Assembly: GCA_023807065.1 (NCBI GenBank)
Contig: JAJJLU010003489.1
Span: forward strand, 1 to 64,000
Length of the DNA: 64,000 bases
Direction: 5' to 3'
Source of the DNA: Isotricha intestinalis
Taxonomy: Eukaryota; Ciliophora; Litostomatea; Vestibuliferida; Isotrichidae
The notes under the pieces: model-generated
The model's input: the letters and a program-made list of their open reading frames with translations, nothing else
Database searches by the model: none
Told to the model about the DNA's origin: nothing
In this document: piece by piece, positions 50,119-61,662 of the stretch
How the letters are laid out: each line of letters opens with the position of its first letter
Position numbering within the stretch: position 1 is the stretch's first letter
Program-made: the position numbers and the translations under genes

Positions 50119-51449
50119 TTATTTAAATATTATTTATGGTTTTATTTATTTTTTTTTATTGAAATTTTTCTATGTGAAACTTTTTTATAATGGATAAATA
50201 AAGACTTTCACTATGTTGTTTTCTCATAGGAAAAAAATAAAGAAAGAAAAGAATTTTGATATTATCTTTTTATTCATATAATGACATTAAAAATTCCAAT
50301 TTTTATTCTTATAATAAATTCTATGGCACAAAAAAAACAATTCAATAATTTCACAAAAAAAAGAAATAACCATATATTTAGTGAAAAATAAAATAGATAA
50401 TATATTTATTTAAAGAAAAAATAAATAAGATAAATTCTAGGAAAAAAATACAATCAAAAAGATAATAAATATATATCAAAACCGAAAAATAAAATATAAT
50501 AAAAATATTTTTAATATTAAATTGTAGTAATAAATAATATTCTAAATTTAATGTGTGATTAATTAATTAAATTTGAAATTTATAAGTGAGTATATAAATA
50601 ATAGAGTGTTTCAAACAAGAAAAAATCAATTTTTAATCACAATATATTTTTAAACACAATCACAAGAAATATTTCACCAGAGAAAATATTCTTAGGTGAT
50701 ATTTTTATTATTTTTCATATATAAAAAAGAAGAAAATTCAAATGAAAAAATTTCCTTTTATTAAGAATATATAATTCCTTTAATATTTATAATAAAGATA
50801 TTAATAAATGATTTAGATGAATTAAATATTTTAATAATAATAAAAAAAGACTAGATAAATTAGTATATGCTTAATAAACTTATATACAATAAATGTGATA
50901 TATAATAATTCATGGATAAAATATATTCTAAATGCTCCTAAAAAAATTATTTTTCCTTGGATTTGGAGATTTATATTCTTATAATCGAGTGAAAATAACA
51001 AAAAATAACAAAATAAAATTAATATTATTTAGATATAATAAATAATAATTATGATATTGATTATTATAATGATATTTATAAAAAACTTAAAAAAAGAAAT
51101 TATAAAGAATATAATTGATAGAATTGAAATGATTTTAAATTAATTGTTTCTAATTCTCAATTAAAATTTATAAGCTGTTAATGTTAATCCTAAAAATAAT
51201 TGTTTTATATTCTTCTTTAAAAAAGTTATTAGAAATAATTCGGATTATTATTTCTATTCATATTTATTTTACTTATATTTAAAATTACAAATGATTATAA
51301 TTGTAAAAAAATTTAAATTTATTATATAATATTTAAAAATATTTTTCAGGATTTAATAAATTATGATAAAAACTACTTTATAAAAAACCATATTAATAAA
51401 GACAAATATATAAACTATAAATCATATTAATTATCCAATTTACTAAAAT
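50119..51449. other. Long gene-free spacer (1.3 kb)
   Basis: This is the largest gap in the window, between two minus-strand genes. It has stops in all frames and heavy A/T bias. A weak inverted repeat (TTTCACC ... GGTGATA, about 50673-50702) may be chance. Short pieces near 50940-51000 (LGFGDLYSYNRVKI on the plus strand) look faintly coding but are too brief to assign. No RNA gene or array was seen. Confidence 0.45.
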
Positions 51450-53252
51450 TTAAAATTTTTTTCTTGATTTTCCTTGCTCAAATTCTTTATTAATTTTTTT
51501 ACCAACTTTCCCATTTAAAGGAGTAAATTTATTACTATTTACAGTTTGATTGCTTTTATAATTAGATAATTCTCTTAGTTTATTAGCACTTCTTTTTTTA
51601 TTACTATTATTATTTTTCCCTATACTTTTCGAATTAGAACCATTAAAATTATGAATATTATTGGTTAAATTTGAATGAGTCTTTAAAAAACCTTTAGATT
51701 TATTTTGAGAAGGATTAGAAATATAACTTGTTTCATTACTAGATTCATTTTCTTCATTATTATTTTTAAATTGAACTTCAGGAGTATTTTTCTTATAATT
51801 AACTAAATTTTGTTTACTTTGGGGATTAGGCTGAAAAACAAAATTCATATTTTTAACAGAATTTCTAGAAGAAGTGCTTATTTTTTTAAAATTTTCATTT
51901 TCATTATTATTCAATTTAAGAAATAAATCACTATTAATTACATTATTATTTTTATTCTTAATTTTATAACTAAAAATTTTTTTAACATTTGGAAAGAAAA
52001 TAAAGGAAGTTAACAAAGCTTTAAATTGATTAATTTTATCACATTTTTCATATTCATCAACAAGAGTTAAAGGTATTTGTCCTTTTTCACTTCTAGTTAT
52101 CCAAGGATGTTTTAAAGCTTTAAAAGTACTATATCTAAAGAAAGGTTCAAATTTACATAATTTTAAAAATAAATTTCGAGCTAATAAAGGAAAATAAGAA
52201 GGAAAATCAAATTTTTCTTTATTTAATTTTAAAGAATGTAATTCTTTAATATATTCATCATGAGTCATTTTCTTTTTATATATAGGATGTTTACCTCCAG
52301 AAACTAATACATACAATATAATACCTATAGAAAATAAATCTACTAAATAATCATATTTTCTTTTTTCTATTATTTCAGGAGCCATATATAATGTGGTCCC
52401 ACAAGTTCCTTGAATTAATTTTTCTAATAAATTATTATCTAAATGATAGGCTAAACCAAAATCGCATAATATTATAGAATCTAAATTATTTTTTTTTTTA
52501 AACATTATATTTTCAGGTTTTAAATCTCTATGAATAATATTATTTTGATGGAGAAATTCAACAGCTTCTAAAATTCCTTTTATTATAATAGAACATTCAG
52601 AATCTTTAAATAAATAATCTTCTTTTTTATTATTATATCTTCTTATAATTAAATCTTTTAAAGAACCTCCTTCAATTAATTCCATGAAAATAAAAAAATA
52701 TTTAGGAGTATCTAAAACTTCATAAACATTTAAGATTCTTGGATTAGATAGTTTTTTTAATATATTAACTTCATTATTTAATATTTTCAAATCGAAAATA
52801 TTATTTTCAGTTTTATCTACAATTTTAATTGCTAATTTTTGTTCAGTTTCTAAATCAATTACACTAATAACTAAACCAAAAGAACCAGCACCAATAATTT
52901 CTAATGGATAAAAAGCTTCTATAAATAATATTGAGTATCCATTTGGATATTCAAGTTTTAAATTCTTGAAATTTATATTAAATGGATTTTTGTTTAATTT
53001 TTCAAAATTTATTGTTTCTTTATAGTTTTTTTTATTTAATATTTGAGATGTTTTTATACTGTCTCTTCTCAAAAATAATAAATAATTTTGATCTTTTAAA
53101 TTTTTTTCATATATAAATTTATCAATTGATATTTTTGGAATTGAACGGTTTTTTGAAAGTGTATCTGGAATGTCTATTATATCTAATACATTATCTGTTC
53201 TGTATGTAATTGTTGTTTTTTTGAATTTACTTCTTTTTGATTGAATTTCCAT
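51450..53252 (-). CDS. Serine/threonine protein kinase (CAMK-like)
   Basis: All core kinase motifs are present: glycine loop GAGSFG (121-126), Lys143 in AIKIVDK, Glu161 in the C-helix, HRDLKPENIMF (241-251), DFG (264-266), and TCGTTLYMAPEI (283-294). The kinase domain runs from about residue 115 to 378 and ends with HPWITR. The activation segment, the K-P-E-N catalytic loop and the G-T-x-x-Y-M-A-P-E segment fit the CAMK/CDPK group. No EF-hands or calmodulin-binding helix are evident. The 110-residue N-terminal extension and the 220-residue basic, Asn/Ser-rich C-terminal tail are unlike known families. An active kinase is expected; the target is unknown. Confidence 0.88.
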   Translation of the reverse strand: MEIQSKRSKFKKTTITYRTDNVLDIIDIPDTLSKNRSIPKISIDKFIYEKNLKDQNYLLFLRRDSIKTSQILNKKNYKETINFEKLNKNPFNINFKNLKLEYPNGYSILFIEAFYPLEIIGAGSFGLVISVIDLETEQKLAIKIVDKTENNIFDLKILNNEVNILKKLSNPRILNVYEVLDTPKYFFIFMELIEGGSLKDLIIRRYNNKKEDYLFKDSECSIIIKGILEAVEFLHQNNIIHRDLKPENIMFKKKNNLDSIILCDFGLAYHLDNNLLEKLIQGTCGTTLYMAPEIIEKRKYDYLVDLFSIGIILYVLVSGGKHPIYKKKMTHDEYIKELHSLKLNKEKFDFPSYFPLLARNLFLKLCKFEPFFRYSTFKALKHPWITRSEKGQIPLTLVDEYEKCDKINQFKALLTSFIFFPNVKKIFSYKIKNKNNNVINSDLFLKLNNNENENFKKISTSSRNSVKNMNFVFQPNPQSKQNLVNYKKNTPEVQFKNNNEENESSNETSYISNPSQNKSKGFLKTHSNLTNNIHNFNGSNSKSIGKNNNSNKKRSANKLRELSNYKSNQTVNSNKFTPLNGKVGKKINKEFEQGKSRKKF

Positions 53253-53619
53253 TTTTTTAAAATTTCTATTTTTTAAATTTTATTTTTTGATATATTTTTT
53301 TATACAGTTTTATATTTTTTTATTGTTTTTATTTTACTTATAATAAAAAAGAAAAATTAATTCTTTTAGAATTATTTTTCAACTTTGTTTTTATTTTTCA
53401 AACTAATTTTAATAATTTTCAAAATTTATTTCACCCAAAAAAAGTGTCATAATCATATCCTAACATAATATTAAAACTATTTTCATATTATCCTTTAAGA
53501 ACACTAAGATAATCAAATTCTATTAAAAATTGTTTTAATTTCATTCCTTTAAAATTAAGTAAATTTAGGATTAACAGTAATTTCAATATTATATGACGTT
53601 AATCTTTTAAAAAAATAAA

Positions 53620-53820
53620 ACTAATATTTTGACATCAATTGCACAATATCAAAATTGAAAAAATTAAATAATTCATTTTGAGTTAATAACCTAAAAATTT
53701 ATTTATCTTTTTTATTATCTTATAATTTCTTTTATAAATTATATTATTGTTCCAATCTTCAATGTCAATTTCTCCTTGACCTAAAAGAAAATATATTAAT
53801 CTTCTTTTAAAATATTTTTA
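53620..53820 (-). pseudogene. Possible HECT-domain remnant
   Basis: Within the 0.9-kb spacer 53253-54148 the minus strand encodes a short segment resembling the HECT E3 C-lobe approach: LIYFLLGQGEIDIEDWNNN followed by IIYKRNYK, comparable to the family's L-x-x-G-x-x-E-I-D-x-x-D-W-x-x-N-T-x-Y. The frame stops at 53683-53685, and a shifted frame continues with LLTQNELFNFFNFDIVQLM. The catalytic Cys region is not found. I read it as a decayed HECT ligase fragment. The rest of the spacer (for example a 73-codon plus-strand frame at 53820-54041) has no recognisable content. Confidence 0.4.
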
Positions 53821-54148
53821 TGTATTTAATCCTTGTAGAATCTGAGAATAATTTTAGTCTTCATTTTAATTTAGGTGAACACTTCTATTTTGGATTAGAA
53901 AATATCTCTTTTGTAATAAATTATTCATTTTTATGTTTTTGTCTTCGATTTATTTCTCAACTTTTTTTCTTCGATTTTTGTTCTTTGAAAATGTTTCACA
54001 GTATTTTTTCCTGGGTTCTATATAATTTTTTTTTAAAATGAAATTTATTTTATTTTATTTATTTTTATTTATATTTATTATCTATTTAATTATTTATTAT
54101 GTTTTATTTATTTGAATTTTAATGATTTATTAGTTAATTTTTACTTTT

Positions 54149-57100
54149 TTAATCTTCTTCAATATTCCAATTTTCTTCTTTTCCTTCAGAATTTGTAATT
54201 TTTAATTGAGATAATTTTTTCTTATTATCTTCTATATCATTATTATTATTATTTTTCTTGTTTTTATTTTCATTATTTTCATTTTTACTTCGAATATCAT
54301 CACTTACATCACTTCTATTAGAAAAAGGAAATTTTTCAGAAGTTGTATTATCTTTTGAAATATCTCTAAAAATTTCAGCTACATTTTGATCTTCCGTATT
54401 CCCACTCATTTCTTCATTTTTATTTTTTTCAATTGTCTTAAATTTTTTTTTTGAATTATTGTTCTTCATAGTTTTAATATTAGTATTATCTTTACTTAAA
54501 TCTTTTTTATTATTATTTATTTTATTTTTATTAGTTGATTGTATAGTAATTTTATTTTGTGATTTAGGTCTTATTTTATAAGAAGCACTATTAGCTCTTT
54601 TTTTTTCTCCTTTAAATTTATATAAATTATCTTTTTTAATTTGTTGTTGAAATTCAAAAAATTCTTTAACACTCATATTTCTTCTATTATTAATTTCATT
54701 TTCAAGTGTTTTTTTTTCAAAAGGAAAAGTTAAACCAATATAATTAAAAAATTCTTCTATTTTATTAACATTTAAATTATCTAAATCTTCTTGATTAATA
54801 TTTCTATTTTTTTCAGTAAATCTTGACATAATATTTAAAAATAAAAAACTAGTTTTAAAGTCTTTAAAAGTAATACCTAAAGAATTATTATTATTATCTT
54901 TATTATTATTATTCTTTCTTAATAATCTTTTAAAAATAAAATTCATTTGTTCAGAAGAAATTAGAATATTTAAAATACAAAAATTAAGTAAAAATTCTTT
55001 AAATTCATTTAAATATAATATATCATTATTTTCAGCCATACTTAAAGTTTTTTTTCCTAAATTATGATACATATCAAATAAATATTTTAAATGTTCTTCA
55101 TATTTTTTTATTGTATTTCCTATTTCATTATTTCCATTTGATAATTCTTCAAGTTTATTTAATAAATTTTTATCAAATTCAATATAATCTTTATCTTCTT
55201 CCAAATAATTTTTACTTATTGTTGGTAATTTTTGATTGGATGGTTTTTTTTCTAATTTTTGCTTTATTAATTTTTCTTTTTGAGTTTTTAATTTTTTAAA
55301 TTGTTCTGATAATTTTTTATTTTGCTCATTAAAAAATTTTTTCTTTTCTTCTTCTTGTTTTATTTTCAATTCTTTTTCTTTTTCTTTCTCTTTATTCATT
55401 TTTTCTAATTTTTCTTCTTCTTTTATTTTCTTCTTTTTATTTATTTCTTCTAATATTTTCTTATTTCTTTTCTTTGATTCAATTATCATTTCATGAAAAG
55501 CTTTTTTTTTCTCATTTTCTTCTTTTTCTTTTTCTTCAATTTGTTTCATTTTTTTTTCTTCTTTTGCTTTTTTATACAATTCAACTTTTTCTTTAATTTC
55601 TTTATCTCTTTTTTTTCTCATTTCTTCTTTTTTAATATTATTTTTCCTTTCATTCTCCTCATTTTCTATTTTTTCTCTCATAAAATTAGTAATTATTACA
55701 TTACCTTTTTTATCTTTTCCTTTTAGTAATTTTTTCATAATATCTTCAACACAATCAGCAACCTCAATTCCAATTTTTTCATATTCTTTAGGCAATTTAG
55801 AATAAGCAATCATAACTCCATTACTCCAATTTTTAACATTTCCTAATTCAATATTAATATCATAAACTTTTTTAATTTTAATATAATTTTCTAAAAAACC
55901 ATTTTCTAATATTTTACTGAATATTTCATTTAATATTTCATAACATATTCTATAACTTTCAGTAATATGATTTAAAAAAGTTTTAGGAATTTTTGATTTA
56001 AATATTATATCTGTTTTTGATACTATTTTACATCCTGGAGGAAGCAAAACTTTTATTTCTCCTGTTTTTTTATCTAAATTATCTCTTAGGAAAGATAATA
56101 TTTTATTATATTTATTTGATATTATATCATTTGGTTTTCCATTTAAATTATCAATTATTAATTCTAAAAATTTATAGTAACATTCACTTATTGTATAATT
56201 GTATCTTCTTTTAGACATTATGAAATATGATATGTAAACTAATAAATTTTTAAATTGATTTTGATTAAATTCATTTAAATTTTGATTAAAACAATTTCTT
56301 ACACAAAGAGATAATTCATCTAATGTTATATCATTATTATTTAGTTTTTTATCTCTAAAATATCTTAATATTGAAGCTTTTGTAATTAAATTATTTTCAT
56401 TTGATAATATTTTAATTAAGTTTTTTATTTTTAATTTATATTTTTGATTTATTGCTTCTATGGCTTTTTGTTCTCTAGGTTCTTCTTCGTTTAAATTTAT
56501 AATAAATTTATATTGATTAAAATCTAATAAAGTATTTAATTTCATTCTACTTGGAGGTCTTATTAATGATAAATTATGTGGTTTTTCTCTTATTATTGAA
56601 CCTTCATCTTGTATTAATGTATTATTATTTGATATATCTAATATTGAATTTATTCTATTTGGATCTCCTATTCCCATTGCTAAACTTTTTTTTGCTATTT
56701 GTTTTTCTAAATTATTTTTTATTTTTTCCTCTTTTATTTTCTTCCTTTCTATTTCTTCTCTTTTTTTTTTTAATTTTTCATCTTTTTCTATTTTTATTTT
56801 CTGTAAAACTTTAGTAACACTATCTTGAATACTTTTATTTAAATCATTAACATCTATTTTTTTATGTTCAACAACATTTACTTTATAATCTTTTTTATTA
56901 TTAATTATTCTAATTTCTTTAGAATATTTTTCTTCAAGTCTTAAAATAATTTCATCATGATCATTATAAAACCATAATAAACCTAATAAAGCATTTGAAT
57001 GTTTCTCTTTTATTCTTCTATATTCTTCGACGGCCCAAACAATAGTATCATGAACATTGGCATTAACATTACCAAAAGATTCCAACATTATATCATATGG

Positions 57101-57913
57101 AGCTTCTAATATTGCATTATCATAAATATTTTTTTTAATATTCATTATATATAAACTTAATATTTCTCTTATATATTCTGAAAATTTTTTTTGTACTTTT
57201 TCATATATTTTATTGTCTTTTTTTAATATTCCTATTGAAAAAATGATATCTAAAAGCATATTAGAACATTTACCAAACAATAAATTATTTAAAGAAACAT
57301 TTAAAGAAAAATTTACTATTTTTTCAGCATCTTCTGGTTTTAATCTTGGATGACCTAATATAATTGCTAAAAAATTAAAATCACATATATCATAATTTTT
57401 AGTATTATTTAAATGTTTTAAATAGGGAGTAATTAAAATATCTATTGGAACAGTTTGATTCATTAAATAAAAATTAGAAAAATTTTCTTCAAAAAATTCC
57501 CTTTTTGGAAGTTCATCATATTCTTCTATAAATAAAAATACTAATATTTTATATAATAAAGGTCCATTTTCTTTTTTTTCTTTAGCAAATTTTTCCATTA
57601 AATAAAATAAATGAGATATTGATATCATATCTTTTAAAACTAATTCTTGATTATTAAAAGTATTTCTTATTGATTCTTTAAATAATTTTAATGTGGAATT
57701 TTTCATTTCTTCATTAAAATAATCTGAATTATATAACCATAAATTTGTTAATATATTTAGTTTTAATGGAAGATCAATGTATGTTTCTTCTATACAATAA
57801 TTATAAATTCTATCTATGAATGTTGTTTTAAATGTTTCATCAGAGTTCTGAGAAAGAATTGGTATTATATTAAACACAAAATTACTTATTTCTTTTTTTG
57901 TAAAAACACTCAT
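54149..57913 (-). CDS. Large helical/coiled-coil protein, unrecognised
   Basis: The 1254-residue product has an all-helical N-terminal third (about 1-340) with regular Leu/Ile spacing, possibly an armadillo/HEAT-like fold. A strongly charged helix (about 365-420, KKKREEIERKKIKEEKIKN) follows, then a second folded region (about 460-740) and a long single-alpha-helix or coiled coil of Lys/Glu (about 755-900). A small helical domain that could be a degenerate EF-hand pair (about 950-1080, LNEFKEFLLNFCILNILISS and ITFKDFKTSFLF) precedes a basic Asn/Lys-rich tail. The layout is like several ciliary coiled-coil proteins, but I cannot name a family. Its N-terminal conserved peptides (ESFGNVNANVHDTIVWAVEE) would be good search seeds. 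Confidence 0.6.
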   Translation of the reverse strand: MSVFTKKEISNFVFNIIPILSQNSDETFKTTFIDRIYNYCIEETYIDLPLKLNILTNLWLYNSDYFNEEMKNSTLKLFKESIRNTFNNQELVLKDMISISHLFYLMEKFAKEKKENGPLLYKILVFLFIEEYDELPKREFFEENFSNFYLMNQTVPIDILITPYLKHLNNTKNYDICDFNFLAIILGHPRLKPEDAEKIVNFSLNVSLNNLLFGKCSNMLLDIIFSIGILKKDNKIYEKVQKKFSEYIREILSLYIMNIKKNIYDNAILEAPYDIMLESFGNVNANVHDTIVWAVEEYRRIKEKHSNALLGLLWFYNDHDEIILRLEEKYSKEIRIINNKKDYKVNVVEHKKIDVNDLNKSIQDSVTKVLQKIKIEKDEKLKKKREEIERKKIKEEKIKNNLEKQIAKKSLAMGIGDPNRINSILDISNNNTLIQDEGSIIREKPHNLSLIRPPSRMKLNTLLDFNQYKFIINLNEEEPREQKAIEAINQKYKLKIKNLIKILSNENNLITKASILRYFRDKKLNNNDITLDELSLCVRNCFNQNLNEFNQNQFKNLLVYISYFIMSKRRYNYTISECYYKFLELIIDNLNGKPNDIISNKYNKILSFLRDNLDKKTGEIKVLLPPGCKIVSKTDIIFKSKIPKTFLNHITESYRICYEILNEIFSKILENGFLENYIKIKKVYDINIELGNVKNWSNGVMIAYSKLPKEYEKIGIEVADCVEDIMKKLLKGKDKKGNVIITNFMREKIENEENERKNNIKKEEMRKKRDKEIKEKVELYKKAKEEKKMKQIEEKEKEENEKKKAFHEMIIESKKRNKKILEEINKKKKIKEEEKLEKMNKEKEKEKELKIKQEEEKKKFFNEQNKKLSEQFKKLKTQKEKLIKQKLEKKPSNQKLPTISKNYLEEDKDYIEFDKNLLNKLEELSNGNNEIGNTIKKYEEHLKYLFDMYHNLGKKTLSMAENNDILYLNEFKEFLLNFCILNILISSEQMNFIFKRLLRKNNNNKDNNNNSLGITFKDFKTSFLFLNIMSRFTEKNRNINQEDLDNLNVNKIEEFFNYIGLTFPFEKKTLENEINNRRNMSVKEFFEFQQQIKKDNLYKFKGEKKRANSASYKIRPKSQNKITIQSTNKNKINNNKKDLSKDNTNIKTMKNNNSKKKFKTIEKNKNEEMSGNTEDQNVAEIFRDISKDNTTSEKFPFSNRSDVSDDIRSKNENNENKNKKNNNNNDIEDNKKKLSQLKITNSEGKEENWNIEED

Positions 57914-58528
57914 TTTTAAATTAAATGTTTATTTAAATAAATATTATTAAAGTAAATTTAGATAATAAAAAGTTATTTGAAATAATTCGTTTTTTTAAGG
58001 TTTAAATTAAAATTTTTGGGAAAATTATAAAAATAAAAAATATTATATTCAGTAAATTATTTTTATACAAAAGAATATTCATTGATTGAGCTATTTCTCC
58101 ATTTCTATTTCTGATTAAATTATATATAATCTGAATTATCTCTAGAAAAAATATTGATAATTTTATTAATATCTTTCATATCAGCTCCTATTTATTAAAA
58201 TCATTTTGATTCATTATTTGATTCATTTTATTAAATTAAAGGATTGATTATTTGAAATATTTGACAAAAGAATTCATTAATTTTACATAACAATAAATTA
58301 ATATTATTTTAAACCTTCATTTCAGTTCAAATTATTATTCATATTAATATTTATATTATTTTCTTTTTCAAATTTAAATTGAATTTTGTTTGATTAAAAC
58401 CTACTTATTATCTTCAAATTTTTTATCAGCATTATCCTTTTTTTATTCTTTTCTTTTTTTATTTTCCTTTAATAGACATAAAAATATTCTAAAAAAATAA
58501 AAAATTAAAAAAATAACTTAAAAAAGAA
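57914..58528. other. Intergenic spacer, divergent
   Basis: AT-rich spacer between two divergent genes. The minus strand has a short coding-like piece (MKDINKIINIFSRDNSDY, about 58130-58190) ending in a stop, possibly a remnant. No RNA gene or repeat was seen. Confidence 0.4.
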
Positions 58529-61117
58529 ATGGAAAACGAAGGAAATGAAAATAATCAAAATCCAAATTCAAACACAAATCAAAATGAAAATGTAGAAAAT
58601 CCAAACAATGAAAATTTATTAAACACAGAAAATCAAAAAGAAAAAGAATTTGAATTCAGTGAACCAATGAGAGAAAAAGTAACAAGAATATTTCACAATG
58701 AAAAAGTTGATAAATATTATAATGCTCAAAAACCAAATCTTTCTAACAATAAATTCAAAGATGAAATTTTTCTTCCTAATAATGACTCATTATTAAATAA
58801 AGGGATGAGAAATCAATTAGTTAATGAAATAAATATAAATGAAATTGAATGGAAAAGAATTTCCGATGTTTTTGCTTCTGAAAATTTTACTCTTTTTCCT
58901 TCTAAAAATGAAAATAATGAATTTGAATTTAATATAAATTCAATTGATAACATTGATGATAATTTAAATAAATTATACTCTAATTTTTATCATGCTATTT
59001 CACTTTTAACTTCATTTCCAAATTTAATTGCAAAAATATTTAAATCCAAAACAATTAATGAAGATGGTTTATATGAATTATATATTTATTATAATGGTGA
59101 TTATCAAATTTTATTAATTGATGATTATTTTCCTTTTATAAGAAATACAAATAAATTATTATTTTCAAAACCTAAAAAAGAAGAAATTTGGTTATTATTA
59201 TTAGAAAAAGCATATGCTAAAGTAAATGGAGGTTATGGAAGTTTATTTAATTGTGATATTAATTCAATATTAATATTATTCACTGGTTTTCCTTGTGAAA
59301 GATTAAATTTTTTTGATATTGATAATGATGATTTAGATAATATTATTAGAATAAATAAACAAAAAAATTTAGTTTTTGTTTATCCGAGTGAAGAAGGAGA
59401 AAAAAATGGTATTATTAAAAATAAATCTTATCAATTAATTGAAATTTTTGATATAGGTGGAAATGAAGAAAATTTAAAGTTAATTAAATTAAGGAATTTA
59501 TTTGATTATCAAAGTTATAAAGGTGATTATTCACCAAGTTCTGATTTATTAAATGATGATATTAAAAAAGCAATTAATTATAATCCAGATGAAAAACATG
59601 TTATATATATGTCATTTGAGAATTTGAAAATTAATTTTTCAAAAATAACAATAATTCACACAATGTTTGATTGTAATATTAAATTAATAAAAATATCAAA
59701 TAATAGAAATGATGATTATATAATTGGAACTCCTCAAGTATTTAATTTATATATACCTTCAAGCACAAAAGTTTCATTTTCTTTAATAATAAAAAATAAT
59801 ATATCCCAAAATGAAAATACGGAAAGAATTACTCCTTCAAATATATGTATATCAAAATATAATCCTGAAGAAAAAAAATTAGTTAATTTTGAAGGTTGTT
59901 TTAATTCAAGTGAAAATTGTGAATTTGCAAGAGAATTAGATGAAGGATATTATATAATTTGGACTTATTTATTAAAAGAAAAATGTTCTGAAATCCCAAA
60001 TGAATATTATTTAAAAGTTTCATCAAATATATATTTTAAATTAAAACACCAAATTCAAGATAATAAATTTCATTTAATTAAAAAAATGGTTTATAATGCA
60101 ATATTACAATATCAAGGTCAATATATGAAAGATGATGAAATTTATATGATGGATGATAATTATTATAATTATACTGGTTTTGGTTTAAAAATTATAATAA
60201 ATCCTTTTGATGATTGTTATCAAAAATGGATATTTCAAAATAATATGAATAATATGTATCTTTTATATCCTTATTCTCAAATAAAACAATTTGAATTTAT
60301 TGTAATCCCTAATAAAGGTTATTGTCTTCTTTTATCAATGAAAATAGATAATAATAAAAAATGTGAATTTAATATGAAATCATATTTTAAAACTTTAAAA
60401 TATAAAAACCAAGAATTAGAAAATCCAAATAATTTCCAAGATTTTAATTTCTTAGAATATTGTTCAACAGAAATTAAAGATGAAGAAATAAATTTTTCTT
60501 ATTATGATTATTTAACAGATGAAGGAATAAAAAAATCTCAAAATGAATTTAATCCAGATAAAATAATAATTGAACATTTAAATGGTAAATATCCAGAACA
60601 AATGAAATTATTAGAAGAATTAGAAATATTAAATCCAGAAAATGAAAGTAATTTACATTTTATAGAAAAATCAGATTTAGATGGAATTTATATTGGTCAA
60701 ATAAATAAAAATGGAAAAAGAGAAGGAAGAGGATGTTTTATATCAAATAATGATACTCATTTTATAGGTTATTGGAAGAATAATTTAAAAGATTTAAAAG
60801 GGAAATTATATGATAAAGATTTTAAATTAATTTTAGAAGGTAATTTTGTTAAAGGAAAAATGAATGGTAAAGGAATGAAAATATTTGATAATGGAACTAA
60901 ATATGAAGGGAATTTTGAAGATGATAAAATTAATGGTATGGGTATTTATTATTTTAAAAATGGAAGTTCCTGGGAAGGGAATTCTGTTAATGGAAATAAA
61001 CATGGTATTGGGAAATTAACTGATAGTAATGGAAATGTTAAGGAAGTAGAATATAAAAATGATGTATTAGTCAATAATGATAATATTAATTATAATGAAA
61101 AACCAGAAGAAGAATAG
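58529..61117 (+). CDS. Catalytically inactive calpain-like protein with MORN repeats
   Basis: After a 45-residue Asn/Glu-rich leader, residues about 75-375 follow the calpain protease core: FYHAISLLTSFPNLIAKIF, DDYFPFIRNTNKLLF, LLLEKAYAKVNGGYGSLF, LKLIKLRNLFDYQSYKGDYS. The position of the catalytic Cys (GDCYFL in active members) is Ser151, and the catalytic His position is Lys299; Asn323 is kept. It is therefore a pseudoprotease. A beta-sandwich region (about 380-640) resembles the C2-like calpain domain III pair. The C-terminus has MORN repeats at about 720-845 (GIYIGQINKNGKREGRG, YEGNFEDDKINGMGIYYF, WEGNSVNGNKHGIGKL), which bind lipids or microtubule-linked partners. Calpain-like pseudoenzymes are common in ciliates and kinetoplastids, often cytoskeletal or ciliary. 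Confidence 0.82.
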   Translation: MENEGNENNQNPNSNTNQNENVENPNNENLLNTENQKEKEFEFSEPMREKVTRIFHNEKVDKYYNAQKPNLSNNKFKDEIFLPNNDSLLNKGMRNQLVNEININEIEWKRISDVFASENFTLFPSKNENNEFEFNINSIDNIDDNLNKLYSNFYHAISLLTSFPNLIAKIFKSKTINEDGLYELYIYYNGDYQILLIDDYFPFIRNTNKLLFSKPKKEEIWLLLLEKAYAKVNGGYGSLFNCDINSILILFTGFPCERLNFFDIDNDDLDNIIRINKQKNLVFVYPSEEGEKNGIIKNKSYQLIEIFDIGGNEENLKLIKLRNLFDYQSYKGDYSPSSDLLNDDIKKAINYNPDEKHVIYMSFENLKINFSKITIIHTMFDCNIKLIKISNNRNDDYIIGTPQVFNLYIPSSTKVSFSLIIKNNISQNENTERITPSNICISKYNPEEKKLVNFEGCFNSSENCEFARELDEGYYIIWTYLLKEKCSEIPNEYYLKVSSNIYFKLKHQIQDNKFHLIKKMVYNAILQYQGQYMKDDEIYMMDDNYYNYTGFGLKIIINPFDDCYQKWIFQNNMNNMYLLYPYSQIKQFEFIVIPNKGYCLLLSMKIDNNKKCEFNMKSYFKTLKYKNQELENPNNFQDFNFLEYCSTEIKDEEINFSYYDYLTDEGIKKSQNEFNPDKIIIEHLNGKYPEQMKLLEELEILNPENESNLHFIEKSDLDGIYIGQINKNGKREGRGCFISNNDTHFIGYWKNNLKDLKGKLYDKDFKLILEGNFVKGKMNGKGMKIFDNGTKYEGNFEDDKINGMGIYYFKNGSSWEGNSVNGNKHGIGKLTDSNGNVKEVEYKNDVLVNNDNINYNEKPEEE

Positions 61118-61662
61118 GTTTTAAATAATTATTTTTGTCTTTAAACCTATTTGATGATTTTAAGGGATTTTTATATTTCTTTTTTTATTGTCATATATCA
61201 TTAAATTAATTTTATTTTTTATTTTCAACTATTCAAAATAATTAAAGAATTTTTTTAAATAAATGATCAATTTAATTAATAATAAAAGAATGAAGAATAT
61301 CTCCAAAAGAATTTTTATCTAGAAATTATGAAGCATATAATATAAATAGATATTTTTTAATATATTTTTTTAATTTAACATCCTAAATAATAGAAAACTT
61401 CATGGATTAATTTTTTATTTTTTAAAATATTCTTAATAGTTTTCGTTTTATTTCAATTGATTTTAAAGTCAATTGATTATTTAAAATTTATTTTTTAAAT
61501 GGAATAAAATATTTATATCTAATAATTAAACAATTAATTATTTTTTTAATTTTAATGTATTGTATTTTATTTTATTTATATTTATTTCTAAAAACATAAA
61601 ATTAACTTTATTATATATTCATATTTAAATTATATTAAAATATAATATTTAATTTCTTTTAT
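61118..61662. other. Intergenic spacer between convergent genes
   Basis: AT-rich spacer where the calpain-MORN and THOC1 genes end towards each other. No coding signal, RNA gene or repeat was seen. Confidence 0.5.

Noticed and set aside
50673..50702. Imperfect hairpin TTTCACC ... GGTGATA
   Set aside because: Only six or so base pairs with a mismatch in AT-rich DNA; compatible with chance.
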